Source: Skermanella aerolata KACC 11604 (lineage in GTDB: Bacteria; Pseudomonadota; Alphaproteobacteria; Azospirillales; Azospirillaceae). From it: 64,000 bases of DNA. A program made the translations under genes and the position numbers. Shown piece by piece: positions 36,364 through 45,546 of this stretch. Under the pieces are notes generated by a model. The model did not search any database and had not been told where the DNA came from. It saw nothing but the letters and a program-made list of their open reading frames with translations. The stretch is taken from positions 19,566 through 83,565 of the forward strand of contig NZ_AVFK01000031.1 of assembly GCF_000936425.1 (NCBI RefSeq), in the 5' to 3' direction. How positions within the stretch are numbered: the first letter of the stretch is position 1; every line of letters starts with the position of its first letter.

Positions 36364-36936
36364 TTAAATGTTCAGTTCGGCCAGCAAATCGTCGGCAGAC
36401 TGCTCGGGAGCTTTTTGGGCGGACTCGAAGGCTCCATGAACGCGAGCGACAAAGCTGTCTTTATACTCATCGTTCAGGTCAAGCTTGGGAAGCCAGTATT
36501 CTTTAAAATGCTGTGTCATATCTTCAAACGCGATTTCCGCGCTCCTCGCCCGCTTGTAGGAGCCAATCCACGTCGGCTCCGTATGAGTAAGATCGACCAA
36601 ATAACCAGCCGAGTATTTTCCGAACTTCTCGCACGTTATCCGTAGAGCGATTTCAGCTTCCTTGTCGGCGATGGCTATCGCTCCTTCGACAGTCTCGATG
36701 GGATGACGGCCGCATGCCTTGAATTCATGATAACTGTCCGGGACTACAGGTCCCATATCCCATGCCTCAATGCTTTCATCGAACAGGCGACGGTCGTAGA
36801 GAGCCCCGAACAAGCCCTGTGAAAAGTACAGAAGCTTCTGGAGTTTCAGATTGGTCACAAGGTCGCTCATCTCGTCCTTGGCGAACCAATCGACGATGAA
36901 TGCCGATACATCATGAGCCCGAGTCACTGCCTTCAT
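36364..36936 (-). CDS. Panacea (DUF4065/SocA-like) antitoxin
   Basis: A 190-residue protein with the Panacea domain: ISAFIVDW-like opening (VSAFIVDWFA), LKLQKLLYFSQGLFGALYDRRLF, then EAWDMGPVVPDSYHEFK and a later LVDLTHTEPTW. Panacea proteins are promiscuous antitoxins paired with unrelated toxins, and some act as proteolytic adaptors (SocA). GGAGGAGG precedes the ATG at 36936, a very strong ribosome site suited to antitoxin excess. With the YafQ-like gene 24 bases downstream it forms a likely two-gene toxin-antitoxin operon. Confidence 0.87.
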   Translation of the reverse strand: MKAVTRAHDVSAFIVDWFAKDEMSDLVTNLKLQKLLYFSQGLFGALYDRRLFDESIEAWDMGPVVPDSYHEFKACGRHPIETVEGAIAIADKEAEIALRITCEKFGKYSAGYLVDLTHTEPTWIGSYKRARSAEIAFEDMTQHFKEYWLPKLDLNDEYKDSFVARVHGAFESAQKAPEQSADDLLAELNI

Positions 36937-37212
36937 GTTCCTCCTCCGTTCCCCTTTTAGCGCAAGCGAAAGCAAGCTTCAAGGGTTCGGCCCACAGGAC
37001 ATTAGACCACTGTGGGAAGAGTGTACATGTGCCAGATTCGCCTACCATTCAAGGAGTACCGAACCACATGAGCACGCTGCCGACAGATGGCGAAGAAGGG
37101 CCGGAGACGCGGACTCACGCCAAGTCACCAGCATCAGAGTCAGTCACGAATTCGTTATCGCCGTCAAGATGTTCGCTTTATGTTCATGATCAATCATTGT
37201 ATCCTCCCCGCC

Positions 37213-38301
37213 ATGGACGAGATCCGGCGCACTGCCCTGAAAGGCCGGGGGGCGATCAGCAACGAGTCGTCGCGCTTCGAGCGCGAGCGGCGGGTGCTGG
37301 TCGATGACGGCTGGGATGCCAGGGGAGAGGACGGGCGGGAGGAGGAGCGGGGGCCGGCCACGGTGGTCGGGGACGATTCGGCACGGACGGCGATCACGCG
37401 CAATGCGTCTCCGGATGTACCGTTCGACCAGTCGCTCAACCCCTACAAGGGCTGCGAGCACGCTTGCATCTACTGTTTCGCGCGGCCGACCCACGCCTAT
37501 CTCGGGCTGTCGCCGGGGCTGGATTTCGAGACGCGGATCTTCCGCAAGAAGAACGCGGCGGAGCTGCTGGAGCGGGATCTTCGTGCAAAGAATTATGTCT
37601 GCCAGCCGCTCGCCATCGGGGCCAATACCGACCCCTACCAGCCGGTCGAGCGGACGGAGCGGATCACTCGCTCGGTGCTGGAGGTCTGCCGCGACTTCAA
37701 CCAGCCGGTCGGGATCATCACCAAATCGGCGCTGGTGACGCGCGACCTCGACATCCTGGGGCCGATGTCGGAACGCGGGCTGGCGGCGGTCGCAATCTCC
37801 GTGACGACGCTGGACAGGGAGCTGGCGCGGCGGATGGAGCCTCGGGCCAGCACTCCGGCGCGGCGGCTGGAAGCGGTCCGGGAACTGACAGCCGCCGGGG
37901 TGCCGGTCTCGGTGCTGGCAAGCCCGATGATCCCCGCGCTGAACGACCACGAACTTGAAGCTGTTCTGGAGGCCGGCGCCGCCGCCGGGGCGGTCGGGGG
38001 CAGCTATATCATGCTGCGGCTGCCGCTGGAGATCAAAGACCTGTTCGAGGAATGGCTGCGCGAGCACGTGCCCGACCGCGCCGACCGGGTGCTGAGCCTG
38101 ATCCGGCAGGCGCGGGCCGGCGGGTTGTACCAGTCGGAGTTCGGGACCCGGATGACCGGGACCGGCCCGATCGCGGAGTTGCTGTCGCGGCGCTTCAAGC
38201 TGGCGTGCCGCCGGCTGAACCTTACCGGCCGGCGCTGGGACTTGGACTGTACACAGTTCCGCCCGCCGCCGAAGGCGGGGGATCAGTTGTCGCTGCTGTA
38301 G
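37213..38301 (+). CDS. PA0069-family radical SAM protein
   Basis: A 362-residue radical SAM enzyme. The [4Fe-4S] motif is C-x3-C-x2-C in GCEHACIYCFARPTH (about residue 83), followed by GANTDPYQPVER and IITKSALVTRDLDIL, as in the PA0069/spore photoproduct lyase-like group. The substrate is unknown. The Met at 37213 is chosen because the family begins there (MDEIRRTALKGRGA); the open frame continues upstream into the A+T-rich island edge with no similarity. It marks the right border of that island. Confidence 0.9.
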   Translation: MDEIRRTALKGRGAISNESSRFERERRVLVDDGWDARGEDGREEERGPATVVGDDSARTAITRNASPDVPFDQSLNPYKGCEHACIYCFARPTHAYLGLSPGLDFETRIFRKKNAAELLERDLRAKNYVCQPLAIGANTDPYQPVERTERITRSVLEVCRDFNQPVGIITKSALVTRDLDILGPMSERGLAAVAISVTTLDRELARRMEPRASTPARRLEAVRELTAAGVPVSVLASPMIPALNDHELEAVLEAGAAAGAVGGSYIMLRLPLEIKDLFEEWLREHVPDRADRVLSLIRQARAGGLYQSEFGTRMTGTGPIAELLSRRFKLACRRLNLTGRRWDLDCTQFRPPPKAGDQLSLL

Positions 38302-38325
38302 GGGGCATTTTTGTGCAGTCAATGT

Positions 38326-38491
38326 AATACCAACGGCATTAAACATTAACCGGTCTGGAGCGTTAGATGTCGGGCTGAAGAGGCCCGACCTACGTCAGCG
38401 TGCTTTTGCCAGCATATTTTTTGTAGGTCGGGCCTCTTCAGCCCGACATCTTTGCCGGAACTCACCGGTCAATCTTCAATGCCGTTGGTAT
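38326..38491. repeat. MITE-like element with 28-bp terminal inverted repeats
   Basis: Left end 38326-38353 (starts AATACCAACGGCATT, ends ACCGG) and right end 38465-38491 (starts CCGGTCAATC) are inverted with about four differences in 28 positions. The interior is taken up by a family B paired palindrome. No ORF lies inside. Confidence 0.8.
38366..38450. repeat. Paired palindromic repeat, family B copy 2
   Basis: Perfect 28-bp inverted arms (38366-38393 and 38423-38450), 29-nt centre, the same unit as at 33300. It is nested inside the MITE-like element. Confidence 0.93.
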
Positions 38492-38592
38492 AATACCAGG
38501 AGCTGAAGATTTTGACCGGCGGCCGGCAAGTGTCGGGCCGTGGCCCAACAAACACCGTCCTCACAGGTCAATCTCTTCCGCCCTTGATATGA
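38491..38592. repeat. Second, degenerate MITE-like element
   Basis: It abuts the first element. Ends 38491-38519 and 38564-38592 are inverted with about 21 of 29 positions matching, and they resemble the ends of the first element. Inside is a single family A half-unit (TGTCGGGCCGTGGCCCAACA at 38531). Confidence 0.65.
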
Positions 38593-38615
38593 TACCAGCC
38601 GCCGAACACGTCGGC

Positions 38616-38744
38616 CTAATCGCGGCTGTCGCGGCGGATACGGGATTCGCCGAACAGAGCCACCTGGGCTGCTGTTTCCGGCGGGCCTTCGGGGTGACTC
38701 CGGACCAGTACCGCTCGGACAGTCCGGTCACATCCGTTCTATAA
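38616..38744 (+). pseudogene. C-terminal remnant of an AraC-family regulator
   Basis: The frame reads LIAAVAADTGFAEQSHLGCC then FRRAFGVTPDQYR and stops at TAA 38742-38744. This is the second helix-turn-helix of AraC/XylS regulators (family form: GFADQSHLxRxFRRxFGVTPxQYR). No start codon, first helix-turn-helix or sensor domain precedes it; the MITE-like elements do. It is a truncated relic, probably cut off by those insertions. Confidence 0.8.
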
Positions 38745-38799
38745 ACGGACCGCTCGTGCCTGTTACCTCTCAGGCCATGCTTTACCGTGGAGTACGACC

Positions 38800-39255
38800 G
38801 TGTCCCCGTTATTTCTTCCCTTTTCCTACCTGCTGGTCGTCGGCGCCGGCGTCAGCGTTGCGCTTCAGCAGGTTCTGAACGCCAATCTGCGCACGCAACT
38901 CGGGTCACCGTGGTGGGCAGCCTTCGTAAGCTATGCGGTTGGCATGCTGGTCATGCTGGTCGTGGCGCTGACCGCATCCGGCCCCAGATTATCGATTTCT
39001 CCCACGGATGGCGTTTCCTGGCTGGCATGGACCGGTGGAATATTCGGAGCGATATTCATAGGCACCGCCGTTCTCATGGTGCCAACCATGGGCGCCGCGA
39101 CGGTCCTTTCGCTGATCGTGGTGGGCCAGATGCTCGGTTCGCTCGTGTTCGATCACTTCGGCATTCTCGGACTTCCCCATCAGCCCATCAGCCTCGTCCG
39201 GCTGGCAGGCGCTGCCTTTCTGGTCCTGGGCGTCATTCTGGTCCGGAAGGCGTGA
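38800..39255 (+). CDS. DMT-superfamily membrane protein (YdcZ/DUF606)
   Basis: A 151-residue inner-membrane protein with five hydrophobic helices: YLLVVGAGVSVALQQVLNANL, AAFVSYAVGMLVMLVVAL, GIFGAIFIGTAVLMVP, ATVLSLIVVGQMLGSLVFD and AAFLVLGVILV. This is the compact half-length DMT type that works as a dimer or with a paired gene; the substrate is unknown. The start is GTG at 38800 with GGAG about 8 nt upstream. The AraC remnant just before it may once have controlled it. Confidence 0.87.
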   Translation: MSPLFLPFSYLLVVGAGVSVALQQVLNANLRTQLGSPWWAAFVSYAVGMLVMLVVALTASGPRLSISPTDGVSWLAWTGGIFGAIFIGTAVLMVPTMGAATVLSLIVVGQMLGSLVFDHFGILGLPHQPISLVRLAGAAFLVLGVILVRKA

Positions 39256-39270
39256 GAAGAAGCCCCATGA

Positions 39271-39291
39271 AGTCGGCTAACTTTGCCGACT
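39271..39291. terminator. Hairpin between convergent genes
   Basis: AGTCGGC (39271) and GCCGACT (39285) form a 7-bp stem with a 7-nt loop between two convergent stops. No T-run. Confidence 0.4.
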
Positions 39292-39306
39292 GGATCATGC
39301 CGCGGG

Positions 39307-40269
39307 TCAGAGCGTCGCCCGCACCTTCGCGATGGTCGCCGGGTCGAAGAAGTCCTCGATACGCGCCTGGACGTGGGCGATGGTGCGCGGGTCGACTCCG
39401 GCGCTGTGCGCCGTCGAGCCCTCGACCTTCCAGCGGGCCATCCACGACAGCGTGCGCAGCCATGTCAGCCGCCGGGTCGGGGTGAACCAGGGGCGGGTCG
39501 ATTCGACCACGGCGGGGGGAGCGGCGCTGCTCCAGGTCTCGTAGAAACCGGCCGTCTCGTCCGGGGTCAGGACGGCGGCGACATCCGGGTCCCAGGTGGT
39601 GGAGGTGTAGAGCGTCGCGTGGGCAAGGTCGATCGCCGGCAGCCCGTCGGTCGCCTTCTCCAGGTCCACGAACCAGGCCTTGCCCTCGGCGTCGATCAGG
39701 AAGTTGCCGGGGTGCGTGTCGGTCCCGACCATCGTGATCGGAGGGGCCGGAGACGTTGGCAGGGTATGGACCCAGTCCAGCTCGGCGTTCAGATGCGCCA
39801 GGGTCTCGGGGTGTAGCCCGGCCTTGTCGAAATAGGCCGCTTGGCGCTCGATCACCTGGACGGTGGCGATGACGGGGTTAGGCGCCGGGTCGGACGGCAG
39901 CGCGTGGATCGCGGCCAGCGCCTTGGCTATCGCGGGGTAGTCTTCCGACAGACGGGGAGGGCGGCCGGAGATTTCCTCGACCAGCAAGGCGCCCATCGGT
40001 AGGTCCGGGCCGGGCTCCAGCGTGCCGATCAGGCGCGGCGTGTGGCCGGAGGGGGCGGCGCGGGTGAAGGCGGTGGCCTGGTGGCGCAGATTGGCAGCGG
40101 CGTCCAGGTCGATCTGGCTCCAGCGCGGGACGCGGGCCAGCATGCCGCCGGGCAGGCGGAAATGGGCATGCGCCATTCCCTTGGGCGGCAGGGCTGCGGG
40201 CAGCGAGGACAAGTCCAGCCGCTGCTGCAAGGCTTGAGCGAGCAGTGAATCAGGCAATGCTTCAGGCAC
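39307..40269 (-). CDS. APH-family phosphotransferase
   Basis: A 320-residue kinase-like fold protein of the aminoglycoside phosphotransferase / choline kinase superfamily. The catalytic loop is seen in MVGTDTHPGNFLID (Brenner-type HPGN in place of HGDLHxGN) and the metal-binding Asp in AWFVDLEKA. The substrate is unknown; this group is seldom a drug-resistance enzyme. The start is GTG at 40269, overlapping the moaB stop by 8 bases, so it is translated with moaB. Confidence 0.82.
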   Translation of the reverse strand: MPEALPDSLLAQALQQRLDLSSLPAALPPKGMAHAHFRLPGGMLARVPRWSQIDLDAAANLRHQATAFTRAAPSGHTPRLIGTLEPGPDLPMGALLVEEISGRPPRLSEDYPAIAKALAAIHALPSDPAPNPVIATVQVIERQAAYFDKAGLHPETLAHLNAELDWVHTLPTSPAPPITMVGTDTHPGNFLIDAEGKAWFVDLEKATDGLPAIDLAHATLYTSTTWDPDVAAVLTPDETAGFYETWSSAAPPAVVESTRPWFTPTRRLTWLRTLSWMARWKVEGSTAHSAGVDPRTIAHVQARIEDFFDPATIAKVRATL

Positions 40270-40810
40270 CGGTTGTTTTCAGGTGCTCCGTCAGGCGCGG
40301 CATCAGTTCGACCAGATTGCAGGGGCGATGCCTGTTGTCGAGCTGGAACTTGAGGATGCCGTCCCAGGCGTCGCGGCAGGCGCTGGGCGATCCCGGCAGG
40401 GCGAACAGGTAGGTATTGCCGGTGACGCCGCCGGTGGCGCGGCTCTGGATCGTCGAGGTGCCGACCTTCTCGTAGCTGATCATGCGGAACAGCTCGCCGA
40501 AGCCGGGGATTTCCTTGTCGTAGATGGCGTGGAAGGCCTCGGGCGTCACGTCGCGGCCGGTGACGCCGGTCCCGCCGGTGGAAATCACCACGTCGATCGC
40601 CGGATCGTCGATCCAGGCGCGGAGCTGGGCGGTGATCGACGGGACGTCGTCCTTGACGATGGCGCGGGCGGCCAGACGGTGGCCGTCGGCGGTCAGCCGC
40701 TCGACCAGCGTGTTGCCGGACTTGTCGTCCGCTTCGACCCGTGTGTCGGAAACGGTCAAAACAGCGATGTTGACGGCGAGGAAGGGGCGGGACTCGTCAA
40801 TCTTTGCCAT
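40262..40810 (-). CDS. moaB: Molybdenum cofactor biosynthesis protein B
   Basis: A 182-residue MoaB/MogA-fold protein for the molybdopterin adenylylation step. It has NIAVLTVSDTR, DVVISTGGTGVTGRDVTPEA, SRATGGV and LFALPGSPSACRDAWD. NasA in this window needs this cofactor. The gene overlaps slt by 14 bases upstream and the phosphotransferase by 8 downstream, making a tight three-gene operon. Confidence 0.93.
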   Translation of the reverse strand: MAKIDESRPFLAVNIAVLTVSDTRVEADDKSGNTLVERLTADGHRLAARAIVKDDVPSITAQLRAWIDDPAIDVVISTGGTGVTGRDVTPEAFHAIYDKEIPGFGELFRMISYEKVGTSTIQSRATGGVTGNTYLFALPGSPSACRDAWDGILKFQLDNRHRPCNLVELMPRLTEHLKTTGA

Positions 40811-42671
40811 TGGAGGCTACCTGCTCATCTGACTCTTGGCCGGGTCCCCCATCGGGAACGTCGGCGTCCATCGCCATATAAACCGGCCAGCGGCCTCCTG
40901 CAATGGCCTCCAGCGACGGAGCCGGCTGGCCCAGGCGCTGCTGGTAGATCCAGTAGTTGGTCAGCACCTGCTCGACGAAGTGCCGGGTTTCCCGGACCGG
41001 AATGCTCTCGATGAACAGCACGGGGTCCTTGATCCGGGACAGCTTCTTCCGCCAGGACTCGAGGTTTCCAGGGCCGGCGTTGTAGGCGGCGATGGTCAGG
41101 ATCAGGTCGTTCTCAATGCCCTTCTGGTCCAGCAGATAGCGGACATAGTGCTGGCCGAGCGTGACGTTGGTTTCCGGCTCGTACAGGTCGGGCTTGCGGC
41201 CCAGATCAGTTGTCAGCTTGTCGGCGACATAGGTCGCGGTCGCCGGCATGAGCTGCATCAGGCCACGGGCACCGGCGCCGCTGCGGGCGGTCGGGTCGAA
41301 CCGGCTTTCCTGCCGCATCAGCGCGAACAGCAGCGCCCGGTCCACCGTGAAGCCGCCGTTCGGCTCCCACGGCGGCAGCGGGTACAGCGCCGAGTCGTAG
41401 GGAGCGCCGTCGGACGCGGTCAGGACGCTGCCCAGCCGCATGGCGAGCGCCGGCATCCTGCCCATGTCGGCCATGGCGATGACGGCCTGTTCCAGCGAGT
41501 CGTCGCCGCGCGGGTCGATCCGGCGAAGCTCCTGCTCGGCGGCGTCGCGCTGGCCGGCCTGGAGCAGGGCGATGGCGCGGCGGCCGGACGGGATTTCCGC
41601 CAGCAGGCGGACGTGGTGGCGGGTCAGGACGGGGGCGCGCAGGTCGTTCTCTCCCCCCTTGCCAAGCGCTTGGCGGGCTATCAGACCGTAGAAGGTGCGG
41701 GTGTGCTGGGCGGCAAGCTCCAGCCACTTCGTCGCCTCGCCGGAACGGCGGGCGCGCTGGTGCGAGCGGGCGGCCCAATAGGCGCCGGCCGCCTGATCCC
41801 AGGGGGAGGCCGACTTGGTCTGAGCCAGCGCCTGGAACGCCTTGGCGGCCTTGTCGTTCTGGCCGGCCTTCCAGGCGGCGATGCCGACGTTCCAGTTGCC
41901 GCTGCGCGTCGCCGAGGGTGGTTCCGGCTCCCTGCGTGGCACCGGGGCAACCGCTATGGCAGCGGAGGTCGGGATGGTCACGGCGGAGGGCGGCAGGATC
42001 GACGAGCTTTCGTCATCCGTCGAGGCAAGCTCGACCTTCGTGGCGGCCGGCGTCCTGACCGAGCGTCCGCGCGGCGTGCTGACGGTCGCCCCTGCCGCAA
42101 GTCCTCGGGCGGAGTCGAAAGCGCCGTTGGGGCCGGGGGGAACCGCGTTGCCGTCGCGCGAGGGCGCCGGAGGCTTGCGGTCGCCGCGCGCCATGCGCTT
42201 CAGCGCAAGCTGGTAGACCTTGTCGGCGCCGGCGTGGTCGGCATAACGCTCCAGCCAGCCGCGAAGCTCGCTGTAGGTCGCCTTGTGGGAGGGGTGCATA
42301 AGCCGCTGATATTCGACATGGCCCATCAGGCGCATGTCGGTGACGTCGGCGGTCAGCTTGTCGGCGGCGCGCCAGTCGGCTGCGTCCTGAAGCTCGAATA
42401 TGCGGCGGTAGCGGTCAGCTTCCTGCTGGTTGAGCTGAGCTTCGTGGATGCCTGGGCGACTCTGCCGGCTGGGTACAACCGGACTGTCCACCGACCAGGG
42501 GGCCGACGACTCTTCAGTTCTGTAAGCGGTGTCCCGGTCGCGCGCTATGGCCTGACCGGCACCCCAAAAAGGGAGCTGGATCAAGACCGTAAGGCACAGG
42601 AAGGCACCGCTGAGGAGGTGTGACCGCGAACTTGTTTTGGTTAAATTCGCGTTAACATTCTTCCCTGACAT
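40797..42671 (-). CDS. slt: Soluble lytic murein transglycosylase
   Basis: A 624-residue periplasmic enzyme that cleaves peptidoglycan. After a signal segment (LLSGAFLCLTVLIQLPFWG) come helical superhelix repeats and a Ser/Pro-rich linker. The C-terminal SLT domain (about 460-600) has the catalytic Glu in ALMRQESRFDP, then GARGLMQLMPATA and AAYNAGPGN. The Met at 42671 is used; a GTG at 42704 with GGAAG upstream is equally possible. A CtrA-like site (TTAA-N7-TTAAC) lies just inside the start. moaB overlaps its end. Confidence 0.92.
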   Translation of the reverse strand: MSGKNVNANLTKTSSRSHLLSGAFLCLTVLIQLPFWGAGQAIARDRDTAYRTEESSAPWSVDSPVVPSRQSRPGIHEAQLNQQEADRYRRIFELQDAADWRAADKLTADVTDMRLMGHVEYQRLMHPSHKATYSELRGWLERYADHAGADKVYQLALKRMARGDRKPPAPSRDGNAVPPGPNGAFDSARGLAAGATVSTPRGRSVRTPAATKVELASTDDESSSILPPSAVTIPTSAAIAVAPVPRREPEPPSATRSGNWNVGIAAWKAGQNDKAAKAFQALAQTKSASPWDQAAGAYWAARSHQRARRSGEATKWLELAAQHTRTFYGLIARQALGKGGENDLRAPVLTRHHVRLLAEIPSGRRAIALLQAGQRDAAEQELRRIDPRGDDSLEQAVIAMADMGRMPALAMRLGSVLTASDGAPYDSALYPLPPWEPNGGFTVDRALLFALMRQESRFDPTARSGAGARGLMQLMPATATYVADKLTTDLGRKPDLYEPETNVTLGQHYVRYLLDQKGIENDLILTIAAYNAGPGNLESWRKKLSRIKDPVLFIESIPVRETRHFVEQVLTNYWIYQQRLGQPAPSLEAIAGGRWPVYMAMDADVPDGGPGQESDEQVASNGKD

Positions 42672-42774
42672 GAGGGACAAATACCGGATGTCGCCTGATG
42701 TCACAAGCTTCCATATCTATGTTGTACCTTGGTATGCGCCCCGGTCGGGGCTTTCCGCCAACGATTCCAGCCGA

Positions 42775-43611
42775 TTAAGGGGTAAGAAATTTTTTCTTGA
42801 AGGCGACGAGATCGCGCCATGAATCACGCTTCATCGCCGGCTGGCGCAGCAGAAAAGCCGGGTGATAGGTCGGCAGCACCGGAATCGGCGCGGCCATCGG
42901 AGTTGGAGAGAATTCCAGCCAGCGGCCGCGCAGCCGCATGATCCCTTCGGACCGGTCGAGCAGGGCGCTGGCGGAGGTTCCGCCCAGCAGCATCAGGCCT
43001 TCCGGGGCGATCAGCTCGATATGACGCTCCACGAAGGGCAGGCAGGCCTGGATCTCGTTTGGGTTGGGCTTGCGGTTGCCGGGCGGACGCCACGGCAGGA
43101 TGTTGGTGATGTAGACGGAGTCGCGGTCCAGCCCAATGCATTTCAGCATCATGTCCAGCAGCTTGCCGCTCTTGCCGACGAAGGGCAGTCCCTGGCGATC
43201 CTCGTCCTCTCCCGGAGCCTCGCCGATCAGCATCAGGCGCGCCTTTGGGTTGCCGTCGGCGAAGACCAGATTGGTCGCGGTCGCCTTCAGCGCGCAGCCG
43301 TCGAACGCCGCCATCGCGGCGCGCAGGTCTTCCAGCGTATGGGCTTCAGCCGCCATGGTCCGGGCGGTCGCTCCGGCGGCGGGGGTGCCGAGAAGCGCCG
43401 GCTGGGCCGGGCCGGGACGCCGCGGCTGGGCAGCGGCACCGCCCCCGGCCTTGGCCGGCACGTTCCGCCCCTGGGGAGAGGGCTGGGCGGATGCTGGGGA
43501 CGGCTGCGCCACGCGCGGCGCCACCTTCGTCCAATCGGTGGGACTGTCCGAGATCGCCTCGTCGGCGCCGACATCGATGTGCCAGCGCAGCAGGGCGACA
43601 ATATCTCGCAT
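42775..43611 (-). CDS. Uracil-DNA glycosylase, family 4-like
   Basis: A 278-residue enzyme that removes uracil from DNA. A Pro/Ala-rich linker (about 25-80) precedes the catalytic domain: [20 protein letters not shown] (motif A) and a late [11 protein letters not shown] (motif B). Family 4 enzymes hold a [4Fe-4S] cluster with four Cys; here the CxxC has only one (DGCALK), the KCRPP Cys is Trp (PWRPP), and one remains in QACLPF, so the cluster is probably absent. Start: ATG 43611, or a TTG five codons earlier. Divergent from ETF-QO. Confidence 0.88.
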   Translation of the reverse strand: MRDIVALLRWHIDVGADEAISDSPTDWTKVAPRVAQPSPASAQPSPQGRNVPAKAGGGAAAQPRRPGPAQPALLGTPAAGATARTMAAEAHTLEDLRAAMAAFDGCALKATATNLVFADGNPKARLMLIGEAPGEDEDRQGLPFVGKSGKLLDMMLKCIGLDRDSVYITNILPWRPPGNRKPNPNEIQACLPFVERHIELIAPEGLMLLGGTSASALLDRSEGIMRLRGRWLEFSPTPMAAPIPVLPTYHPAFLLRQPAMKRDSWRDLVAFKKKFLTP

Positions 43612-43804
43612 ATCAATCTGGCTCAATTCTCACCGCTCGGATTCCAACTTGGCCCACGCTCATTCATGGTTTGACCCTGAGAGGGAACCTATGTTCTTTC
43701 ATCGGCCTTGAACAAGAGATAAGCAGCCAGGGCCGGTTTGCGGAGATGCCGATCCGACGGCATGACCGGGCGGCCCGATAGAATGCGGTGGGGAAAGAAG
43801 AACC

Positions 43805-45439
43805 ATGGAACGCGAGGTAATGGAATACGATGTCGTGATCGTCGGCGCCGGGCCAGCAGGCCTGAGTGCGGCGATCCGGCTGAAACAGCTCGCAGGTGAG
43901 CAGGAGCGCGAGGTTTCCGTCTGCGTCCTGGAAAAGGGCTCGGAAGTGGGCGCGCATCTGCTGTCGGGCGCCGTGCTGGAACCGCGCGCCCTGAACGAGT
44001 TGATTCCGGACTGGAAGGAAAAGGGCGCTCCGCTCAATACGCCGGCGACGGAAGACCACTTCATCTACCTGACGGAGACGAAGTCCTACAAGCTGCCCAA
44101 CCCGCCGCAGATGAACAATCACGGCAACTACATCATCAGCCTCGGGATGTTCGGCCGCTGGCTGGCGGCCCAGGCGGAAGAGCTGGGCGTCGAGATCTAT
44201 CCGGGGTTCGCCGCCGCCGAGGTGCTGTACAACGAGGACGGCTCGGTCAAGGGTGTCGCCACCGGCGACATGGGCATCGGCAAGGACGGCGAGCACACCG
44301 ACAGCTACACGCCGGGCATGGAACTGCACGCCAAGCAGACCATTTTCGCCGAGGGTTGCAGGGGTTCGCTTGCCAAGGGCTTGCAGCAGCGCTTCAACCT
44401 GCGCGAGGGCGTCGATCCGCAGACCTACGGTATCGGCATCAAGGAGCTGTGGGAGATCGATCCGGCCAAGCACAAGGAAGGTCTGGTTGTCCACACCATC
44501 GGCTGGCCGATGGATGCCAAGACCTATGGCGGGTCGTGGATGTACCACATGGAGAACAATCAGGTCTCCATCGGCTTCGTGATCGGGCTCGACTACGACA
44601 ACCCGCACCTGTCGCCGTTCGACGAGTTCCAGCGCTTCAAGCTTCATCCCGACGTCCGCAAATACCTCGAGGGCGGGCGACGCATCTCCTATGGTGCTAG
44701 GGCGCTGAGCGAGGGCGGCTTCCAGTCGATCCCGAAGCTTACCTTCCCCGGCGGCTGCCTGATCGGCGATACCGCCGGCTTCCTCAACGTGCCGAAGATC
44801 AAGGGCAACCATACCGCGATGAAGAGCGGGATGATCTGCGCCGAGGCAGTGTTCGAGAACCTCGCGTCGGAAACGCCGGAACCGGAAGTCACCGGCTACA
44901 CCGAGCGGCTGAAGCAGAGCTGGCTGTGGGAGGAGCTGTACCACGTCCGCAACATCCGGCCCTCCTTCCACAAGGGCCTGTGGGGCGGTATCGCCTATTC
45001 GGCGCTGGATACCTTCGTGTTCCGGGGCAAGGCGCCGTGGACCTTCAAGAACCACGCCGACCATCTTCAACTGAAGAAGGCGAGCGAGGCTCCGAAGATC
45101 AAATATCCCAAGCCGGACGGCGTGCTGACCTTCGACAAGCTGTCCTCGGTGTTCATTTCCAACACCAACCACGAGGAAAACCAGCCGGCGCACCTGACGT
45201 TGAAGGACCCTTCGGTCCCGATCCGGATCAACCTGCCCGAGTACGACGCGCCCGAGCAGCGCTATTGCCCGGCCGGCGTCTACGAGATCGTGCGCGACGA
45301 TGCCGGGACCAATCCCCGGCTCCAGATCAACGCTCAGAACTGCGTCCACTGCAAGACCTGCGACATCAAGGACCCGACCCAGAACATCAACTGGGTGGTG
45401 CCGGAGGGCAGCGGCGGACCGAACTATCCGAACATGTGA
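43805..45439 (+). CDS. Electron transfer flavoprotein-ubiquinone oxidoreductase
   Basis: A 544-residue membrane-surface flavoprotein passing electrons from ETF (fed by acyl-CoA dehydrogenases) to ubiquinone. The FAD motif is [15 protein letters not shown] near the start; [20 protein letters not shown] is the second FAD contact. The C-terminal [4Fe-4S] ligands are in RYCPAGVYE and [27 protein letters not shown] precedes the ATG. The acyl-CoA dehydrogenase at 48907 is a possible donor-side partner. Confidence 0.96.
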   Translation: MEREVMEYDVVIVGAGPAGLSAAIRLKQLAGEQEREVSVCVLEKGSEVGAHLLSGAVLEPRALNELIPDWKEKGAPLNTPATEDHFIYLTETKSYKLPNPPQMNNHGNYIISLGMFGRWLAAQAEELGVEIYPGFAAAEVLYNEDGSVKGVATGDMGIGKDGEHTDSYTPGMELHAKQTIFAEGCRGSLAKGLQQRFNLREGVDPQTYGIGIKELWEIDPAKHKEGLVVHTIGWPMDAKTYGGSWMYHMENNQVSIGFVIGLDYDNPHLSPFDEFQRFKLHPDVRKYLEGGRRISYGARALSEGGFQSIPKLTFPGGCLIGDTAGFLNVPKIKGNHTAMKSGMICAEAVFENLASETPEPEVTGYTERLKQSWLWEELYHVRNIRPSFHKGLWGGIAYSALDTFVFRGKAPWTFKNHADHLQLKKASEAPKIKYPKPDGVLTFDKLSSVFISNTNHEENQPAHLTLKDPSVPIRINLPEYDAPEQRYCPAGVYEIVRDDAGTNPRLQINAQNCVHCKTCDIKDPTQNINWVVPEGSGGPNYPNM

Positions 45440-45546
45440 CTTTCCCGATACCTAGGTCTGGTTCCGGAATTTTTTCATTGCCTGCACCGCGCCGCAGCGA
45501 CATCTCATCGTCAGGTTGAGAGTTGTACGTGCGGAGCGGTGGGGCG

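Noticed and set aside
36900..37307. Plus-strand frame of 135 codons before the radical SAM gene
   Set aside because: No family similarity, composition mixed between island and core, and it overlaps the proven starts of genes on both sides.
43664..45349. 561-codon minus-strand frame opposite ETF-QO
   Set aside because: Shadow of the ETF-QO gene, which has clear FAD and Fe-S motifs.
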